DNA of 64,000 bases. Source: Coriobacteriales bacterium OH1046 (lineage in GTDB: Bacteria > Actinomycetota > Coriobacteriia > Coriobacteriales > Atopobiaceae). Below, in pieces: positions 59,297 to 64,000 of the stretch. Every line of letters begins with the position of its first letter. Position 1 is the first letter of the stretch. The DNA lies in assembly GCA_004010535.1 (NCBI GenBank), contig RQYE01000005.1:248001-312000 (forward strand). Reading direction: 5' to 3'. The notes beneath the pieces were generated by a model. The model saw only the letters and a program-made list of their open reading frames with translations. It did not search any database and was not told the DNA's origin. A program made the position numbers and the translations under genes.

Positions 59297-60911
59297 GGGC
59301 GGGACTTCCCTCCGACCCCATGCCCGGCAGCGCGCGCAGCGCGACCGCGAGCGGGGGCTCGAGTCCGCAGGAGCTATAGGGCTGTGTACGCGTGCTCGCC
59401 GCCATGCCATCGCAGTCGGAGGCGATCGATCCCCCGCGTAAGAAGATGACGCGGGTCGCCATATCCAGCCATTCCTCCACATCGTGGGAGACGATGATGA
59501 CGGGGCGGTGTTCCAAGCGGAGGCGCCTCACGAAACGCTTGAGCTGGGAGCGCCCGGCGGCATCGAGGCCCGTGCAGGGCTCGTCGAAGATGTAGGCGGC
59601 CGGATCCAGGGCGACGATGCCCGCAAGCGCCACCCGGCGCGCCTGTCCGCCCGAGAGCTCGAAGGGGGTGCGGTCGAGCAGGTCGGTAACGCCCATCGCC
59701 TGCGCCGCATGGGAGACGGCGGCCTCGAGGACGGCGCCCGCGAGACCGAGGTTGCGGGGACCGAAGGCGATATCCTCGCGCACGGTGGCGGCGAAGAGCT
59801 GATCTTGGGGGTATTGCATGGAGAGGCCCACGCTGCCGGCACGCACGCGCCTACCGTCGAGGGTCGCCTCGCCCGCGTCGGGCGGGAGCACCCCTGCGAG
59901 GACCGCGGCGCAGGTGGATTTCCCCGAACCCGACGGACCCGCGATGATCACCAGCTCGTCGGCAACGGCGAGCGTCAAACCCTTGAGCGCGGCGCGGGTA
60001 TCGTAGACGACGCTTGCATCTGCGAGCGCGAGCTCATGCGTGCGGGCGCCGGCACCCTCCGCATACCTGGGCTCCACGGCCGAGCGCAGGCTGGGGCCCA
60101 GCCTGTTCGATGACGCGAAGGAGAGCACATCATCCGACGTGCAGCCGGATGCGAAGGAAAACCCCTTCGCATGGACCGCACGCAGGAGCGCCACGAGCTG
60201 ATCCCCGGCAAGACCCAGCAAACCGAGCAGATCATCATCGGCGAGAAGCGCTTCGAAGCAGCCTTGCCAGACGATCCCGCCCCGATCCATGAGACAGGTG
60301 CGATCCGCACCCATCGCGCGCAGGAGCGAATGCGAGATCTCGAGCACACCCATGCCCTCTGCCACGAGGCTGTCGACAAGGGTTTCGATCCTTTTGGCGG
60401 AGGTGCTGTCGAGCAGGGCGGTAGCTTCATCGAGCACCAGATAGGACGGCTCGAGGGCGAGCGCGGCGGCCAGGCCCACCAACTGCTGCCGACCGCCCGA
60501 GAGCTCGAAGGTCGAGCTACGCTGCAGGTGGCGGATCCCGCAGCGCGCGAGCGCCTCGACGACGCGCCCCGCCACCTGCTTGCGAGGGATACCCACGTTG
60601 CGCAGGCCGAACGCCACCTCGTCGAAGACGAGCGAGCTCACCATGCCCGTACGCGGATCCTGCGCCACGAAACCCACATCCCGGGCTATGGAGAGGGCGC
60701 TTTCTGGCGAGAGGGCCGTGCCGTCGACGGTGATCGTGCCTGACGAGGCGAAGCACACACCTGCGATGAGCCGCGCAAGCGTGGTCTTGCCGCTGCCGTT
60801 CGCACCGAGGATGCAGATGCGCTCGCCCTGATCGAGGGTAAGCGCGACGTTCTCGAGGACAAGCTCGTCCGAACCGCTGTAGCGATAGCCGACGTTATCG
60901 ACCTCGATCAT
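59289..60911 (-). CDS. Energy-coupling factor transporter ATPase, two domains fused (EcfA-EcfA')
   Basis: 540-residue fusion of the two ECF ATPases that are normally separate genes. Domain 1 (about 1-245): Walker A GANGSGKT, signature LSGGRQQLVGLAAAL, Walker B YLVLDEATALLD. Domain 2 (about 285-540): Walker A GPSGSGKS, signature LSGGQARRVALAG, Walker B AYIFDEPCTGLD, switch His in VSHD. It powers vitamin or metal uptake through the ecfT product. The ATG at 60911 follows GAGAGGGGGG. It lies downstream of rplQ as in many Gram-positive genomes. Confidence 0.92.
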   Translation of the reverse strand: MIEVDNVGYRYSGSDELVLENVALTLDQGERICILGANGSGKTTLARLIAGVCFASSGTITVDGTALSPESALSIARDVGFVAQDPRTGMVSSLVFDEVAFGLRNVGIPRKQVAGRVVEALARCGIRHLQRSSTFELSGGRQQLVGLAAALALEPSYLVLDEATALLDSTSAKRIETLVDSLVAEGMGVLEISHSLLRAMGADRTCLMDRGGIVWQGCFEALLADDDLLGLLGLAGDQLVALLRAVHAKGFSFASGCTSDDVLSFASSNRLGPSLRSAVEPRYAEGAGARTHELALADASVVYDTRAALKGLTLAVADELVIIAGPSGSGKSTCAAVLAGVLPPDAGEATLDGRRVRAGSVGLSMQYPQDQLFAATVREDIAFGPRNLGLAGAVLEAAVSHAAQAMGVTDLLDRTPFELSGGQARRVALAGIVALDPAAYIFDEPCTGLDAAGRSQLKRFVRRLRLEHRPVIIVSHDVEEWLDMATRVIFLRGGSIASDCDGMAASTRTQPYSSCGLEPPLAVALRALPGMGSEGSPAHG

Positions 60912-61032
60912 CCCGCCCCCCTCTCGCTGGTGCCCCGCGCTCGTCACGCCGCGCGATCATGCCGCCGACCCCGACTGGGAACAGCTCGTCCTATCCCGAA
61001 CAGCATACGCCGACGTGCATACCGACATGAAG

Positions 61033-61055
61033 AGGGTCCCTGCAAGAGGGACCCT
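61033..61055 (-). terminator. Terminator-like hairpin after rplQ
   Basis: AGGGTCCCT (61033-61041) pairs perfectly with AGGGACCCT (61047-61055) around GCAAG. It lies 32 bases beyond the rplQ stop on the minus strand. There is no strong T tract, so it may only attenuate. Confidence 0.55.
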
Positions 61056-61086
61056 CCCTTCGCGCTGCGTGAAGCGAAGCCCGAAC

Positions 61087-61605
61087 CTACTCGGCGGCTC
61101 CGTCGGTCTCCCCCGCAGCCTCGGCGGTCTCCTCGGCAGCTTCCTCGACGGCCTCGGGAACCTTCTCGGCCTCCTTGGCCTTGGGGGCGGCGGCCTTCTT
61201 GGCGACCTTCGTCACGCTGCTCTTGGGTGCCTTCTTCTTGACGGCCTCGGTCACGAGCTCGATGATGACGACCTCGGCGGCATCGCCCTTGCGCGGGCCG
61301 AGCTTCATGATGCGGGTGTAGCCGCCGTTGCGATCGGCCCACATACCCTGGGAGGCCTTCTCGAAGACCTCGCGCACCAGATCGGGGTTGCCGATCTTGG
61401 CGATGGCGAGGCGGCGGGAGGCAAGGTCGCCTTTCTTGGCCCAGGTGATGACGCGGTCGACATCGCCGCGGATGGCCTTGGCGCGCTGCTCGAGGGTCTT
61501 GATGCGATCGTTCTCGAACAGGGCGCACACCAGGCCCCTCTTCATTGCCTTGGTATGGCTGGCATCGGTGCCGAGCTTCATACCGTGTTTCTTGTTGTGC
61601 CTCAT
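61087..61605 (-). CDS. rplQ: 50S ribosomal protein L17 with C-terminal extension
   Basis: 172 residues; the first about 120 are standard L17 (RHNKKHGMKLGTDASHTKAM, NGGYTRIMKLGPRKGDAAEV). The remaining about 50 residues are an Ala/Lys/Glu tail (KKAAAPKAKEAEKV, EEAAEETAEAAGE), as in other Actinobacteria. It is part of the 50S subunit near the exit region and the last ribosomal gene of the alpha operon, 21 bases after rpoA. Confidence 0.97.
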   Translation of the reverse strand: MRHNKKHGMKLGTDASHTKAMKRGLVCALFENDRIKTLEQRAKAIRGDVDRVITWAKKGDLASRRLAIAKIGNPDLVREVFEKASQGMWADRNGGYTRIMKLGPRKGDAAEVVIIELVTEAVKKKAPKSSVTKVAKKAAAPKAKEAEKVPEAVEEAAEETAEAAGETDGAAE

Positions 61606-61626
61606 GATCTAGCTTCTCCTAAACAA

Positions 61627-62568
61627 TTACGCCTTGAGGGAAAGCCCCATGGCCTCGAGCTTATCCTTGACTTCCTCGATGGACTTGACGCCGAAGTTGC
61701 GGATGTTCAGGAGGTCGTTCTCGGAGAACTCGACCAGCTGACGCACGGCGTGGATGCCGGCGCGCTTGAGGCAGTTGTATGAGCGGACCGAAAGATCGAG
61801 GTCCTCGATCTGCTTCTCAAGCTCGACGTTATCCTCCTCGGTACCCTGGGCGAAGATGGACGGCTCTTCCTCGGCCTCGCCCGCATCGGTGAGGTTCATG
61901 AACGCGGTCATGTGCTGATTGATGATATTGGCTGCCTCGACGACGGCATCGCGCGGCGAGACGGACCCGTTGGTCTCGACCTCGAGCACGAGCCGATCGT
62001 AGTCGGTGTGGCGGCCGATGCGGCATGCCTCGACATGCTTGGCGCAGCGGCGCACGGGAGAATAGAGCGAATCGACGTGGATGACCCCGATGGGATCGCC
62101 ATCGCGCTCGTTATCCTCGCCGGAGACGTAGCCGCGGCCGCACCCGATGCGCATGCGCATGGTGAGGTGGGCACCCTTGCCCAGCGTGCAGATGACATGA
62201 TCGGGATTGACGAGCTCGAACTCGGCGGGCACGTCGAAATCGCCGCCGGTCACCGTGGCGGGACCGTCGATGTTGATGGAGGCTTCTGCCTCCTCGCCGG
62301 TGCCCATGGAGCGGAACACGAGGCCCTTGACATTGAGCACGATATCGGTGACATCCTCGCGGATGCCCTCGACGGTGGAGAACTCATGCTGCACGCCATC
62401 GATCGCGATCGCCTCCACGGCCGAGCCCTCGAGCGAGGACAGCAGCACGCGGCGCAGCGAGTTGCCCAACGTCTCGCCATACCCGTGCTCGAGGGGCTCG
62501 ACGCTCATACGTGCGAGGTTCTCGTGGATCTCCTCTACCGACACCTGCGGTCGGACAAATTCGGACAT
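61627..62568 (-). CDS. rpoA: DNA-directed RNA polymerase subunit alpha
   Basis: 313-residue alpha subunit. The N-terminal assembly domain has EPLEHGYGETLGNSLRRVLLSS (in pieces), and the C-terminal domain (about 235-310) has LDLSVRSYNCLKRAGIHAVRQL and NIRNFGVKSIEEVKDKL, which contact UP elements and activators. The ATG at 62568 follows TTGGAGG at 5 bases; the earlier in-frame codon at 62580 is inside the ribosome binding site. It is between rpsD and rplQ in the alpha operon. Confidence 0.97.
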   Translation of the reverse strand: MSEFVRPQVSVEEIHENLARMSVEPLEHGYGETLGNSLRRVLLSSLEGSAVEAIAIDGVQHEFSTVEGIREDVTDIVLNVKGLVFRSMGTGEEAEASINIDGPATVTGGDFDVPAEFELVNPDHVICTLGKGAHLTMRMRIGCGRGYVSGEDNERDGDPIGVIHVDSLYSPVRRCAKHVEACRIGRHTDYDRLVLEVETNGSVSPRDAVVEAANIINQHMTAFMNLTDAGEAEEEPSIFAQGTEEDNVELEKQIEDLDLSVRSYNCLKRAGIHAVRQLVEFSENDLLNIRNFGVKSIEEVKDKLEAMGLSLKA

Positions 62569-62590
62569 TGCTACCTCCAATACGCGCGGT

Positions 62591-63196
62591 CTACTTGGAG
62601 TAAAGCTCGACGATAAGCTGGGGATCGATGGTGCCGTCGCCGATCAGGTCGACCTGATCGATCGATGGGGCGGCGAGCACCGAGCCCGCAAGCTTCTCGA
62701 TATCGACCTCGAGCCAAGCAGGGACCGCCGTGTGCTCGGTGTAGATGAGGGCCTCCTTGATGGGGAGGAGATCCTTGAACTTGGGCGCGACCTCGATCTT
62801 ATCGCCCGCCTTCACGCGGTACGACGGGATATCGACGCGCGTGCCGTTCACAGTGATGTGACCGTGGCGGACGGTCTGGCGAGCCTCCTTGCGCGTGCGC
62901 GCGAAGCCCAAGCGGAACACGACGTTGTCGAGACGGCTCTCGAGGATGGTCATGAGGTTGTCGCCTGTGATGCCCTCGCCCTTGAGTGCGAGCTCGTAGT
63001 AGCCGCGGAACTGCTTCTCGAGGACGCCGTAGATGAACTTGGCCTTCTGCTTCTCGCGGAGCTGCATGCCGTACTCGCTCTCCTGCCGACGACGTTGGCG
63101 GGGCTTGCGATGCGACTCCTTGTTGATTCCCATGACAACGGGATCGATGCCGAGGGAGCGGCACCTCTTAAGGACGGGTGTCCTATCAATTGCCAT
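62591..63196 (-). CDS. rpsD: 30S ribosomal protein S4
   Basis: 201-residue S4 with the S4 RNA-binding domain (LESRLDNVVFRLGFARTRKEARQ in pieces, VRHGHITVNGTRV). It nucleates 16S rRNA folding, and in other bacteria represses its own operon. The N-terminal cysteines used for zinc in some S4 proteins are reduced to a single CRSLG, so this looks like a zinc-free form. It lies between rpsK and rpoA. Confidence 0.97.
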   Translation of the reverse strand: MAIDRTPVLKRCRSLGIDPVVMGINKESHRKPRQRRRQESEYGMQLREKQKAKFIYGVLEKQFRGYYELALKGEGITGDNLMTILESRLDNVVFRLGFARTRKEARQTVRHGHITVNGTRVDIPSYRVKAGDKIEVAPKFKDLLPIKEALIYTEHTAVPAWLEVDIEKLAGSVLAAPSIDQVDLIGDGTIDPQLIVELYSK

Positions 63197-63214
63197 TGCT
63201 CGTATCCTTCCTAG

Positions 63215-63616
63215 CTACACACGACGGCGCTTCTTGGGGCGGCAACCGTTATGCGGAATGGGGGTCTTGTCCAGAATGCCCGAGACCTCGAGGCCGGCGG
63301 CCTGGAGGGAGCGGACGGCGGTCTCGCGGCCGGAGCCGGGGCCTTTCACGAAGACCTGGACCTTCTTGAGGCCGTGCTCCATGGCCGCCTTGGCCGCCGC
63401 ATCCGCTGCCAGCTGGGCGGCGAACGGGGTGGACTTGCGGGAGCCCTTGAAGCCGACGGTGCCGCCGGACTGCCAGGAGATGACATTGCCCTGCGGATCG
63501 GTGATCGAGACGATCGTGTTGTTGAACGTGCTCTTGATGTGGGCCTGTCCCACTGCGATGTTCTTGCGTTCGCTACGACGCACGCGCGTGGTGCGGACGT
63601 TCTTCTTCTGCGCCAT
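63215..63616 (-). CDS. rpsK: 30S ribosomal protein S11
   Basis: 133-residue S11 with [40 protein letters not shown] in pieces, [13 protein letters not shown] and the conserved C-terminal [14 protein letters not shown]. It is part of the 30S platform and lies between rpsM and rpsD. Confidence 0.98.
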   Translation of the reverse strand: MAQKKNVRTTRVRRSERKNIAVGQAHIKSTFNNTIVSITDPQGNVISWQSGGTVGFKGSRKSTPFAAQLAADAAAKAAMEHGLKKVQVFVKGPGSGRETAVRSLQAAGLEVSGILDKTPIPHNGCRPKKRRRV

Positions 63617-63626
63617 TGCCTACTCC

Positions 63627-63998
63627 CTAGCCCTTCTTCCTAGCACCGATCTGACGCTTCTTACCCTTGCGGGTACGGGCGTTGGTGTGGGTGCGCTGGC
63701 CATGGACGGGGAGTCCCTTGCGGTGACGCAGGCCACGATAGCAGCCGATCTCCATGAGGCGAGCGGTGTTCTGCCTTACCTCGCGGCGCAGATCGCCTTC
63801 CGTGGTGTAGTTAGCATCGATATAGTCGCGGATCTTGGAGACATCGTCCTCGGTGAGATCCTTGACGCGGGTGCTGGGATCGACACCGGTCTCGGCACAG
63901 ACCTTGGTGGCTGTGGTCCGGCCGATGCCATACAGGTAAGTGAGTCCGATCTCGACGCGCTTGTCGCGCGGAAGATCGACGCCGTTGATACGGGCCAA
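63627..63998 (-). CDS. rpsM: 30S ribosomal protein S13
   Basis: 123-residue S13 ([45 protein letters not shown] in pieces) of the 30S head. The start codon at 63998-63996 is TTG, exactly where the family begins Met-Ala-Arg-Ile. Its ribosome binding site is beyond the window edge. The coding region appears complete. Confidence 0.96.
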   Translation of the reverse strand: MARINGVDLPRDKRVEIGLTYLYGIGRTTATKVCAETGVDPSTRVKDLTEDDVSKIRDYIDANYTTEGDLRREVRQNTARLMEIGCYRGLRHRKGLPVHGQRTHTNARTRKGKKRQIGARKKG

Positions 63999-64000
63999 CT

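Noticed and set aside
1-64000. CRISPR array, prophage or complete insertion sequence
   Set aside because: No regularly spaced repeats, no transposase, integrase or phage structural genes were seen on either strand.

Overview
The window reads as a chromosomal segment of a high-GC, strictly fermentative actinobacterium, most likely a gut Coriobacteriia (Collinsella-like). This is inferred from gene content, not from an rRNA gene. The supporting signs are a single-chain PurL of about 1240 residues, several mannose-family PTS systems, an NfnAB transhydrogenase, a trimeric bifurcating [FeFe]-hydrogenase, an Rnf complex, ECF-type transport genes, and no respiratory genes.

Layout. 1-4900 (minus): ABC sugar importer (binding lipoprotein, permease, double ATPase, second permease) running into araA at the left edge, so probably L-arabinose uptake. 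4901-5986: AT-rich regulatory DNA, a REP-like hairpin and a decayed ecfT. 5987-12680: a GntR regulator facing an eight-gene operon (PTS IIA, TIM-barrel sugar isomerase/epimerase, IIB, IIC, IID, two fructose-6-phosphate-aldolase-like proteins, glycerol dehydrogenase) that looks like a complete sugar uptake and cleavage route. 12927-17051: a small cysteine protein and purL. 17276-20730: Zur-like regulator and zinc importer. 20714-28710: methyltransferase, SDR, flavin reductase, galE, polyprenyl synthase, peptidoglycan-binding protein, feoAB and tRNA-Gln. 28901-32540: glmU-prs-pth and a frameshifted XRE regulator.

32874-40155 holds nfnAB, a cysteine-poor YedF-like gene and hydCBA. 47260-52293 (minus) holds rnfCDGEAB. 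These energy genes together can interconvert NADH, NADPH, reduced ferredoxin, H2 and an ion gradient. Between them lies a visibly AT-richer block (about 40.3-47.2 kb): an RpiR regulator, a IIA-like remnant, a PTS IIB, two fused IIC-IID permeases and an M24 peptidase. It has the look of an acquired sugar (or sugar-conjugate) uptake island.

52429-57654 holds three family-2 glycosyltransferases, an LCP-like membrane protein and a putative metal permease. 57661-63998 (minus) is the end of the ribosomal alpha operon (rpsM, rpsK, rpsD, rpoA, rplQ) followed by fused EcfAA', EcfT and TruA. No CRISPR array, rRNA, intact insertion sequence or prophage was seen.
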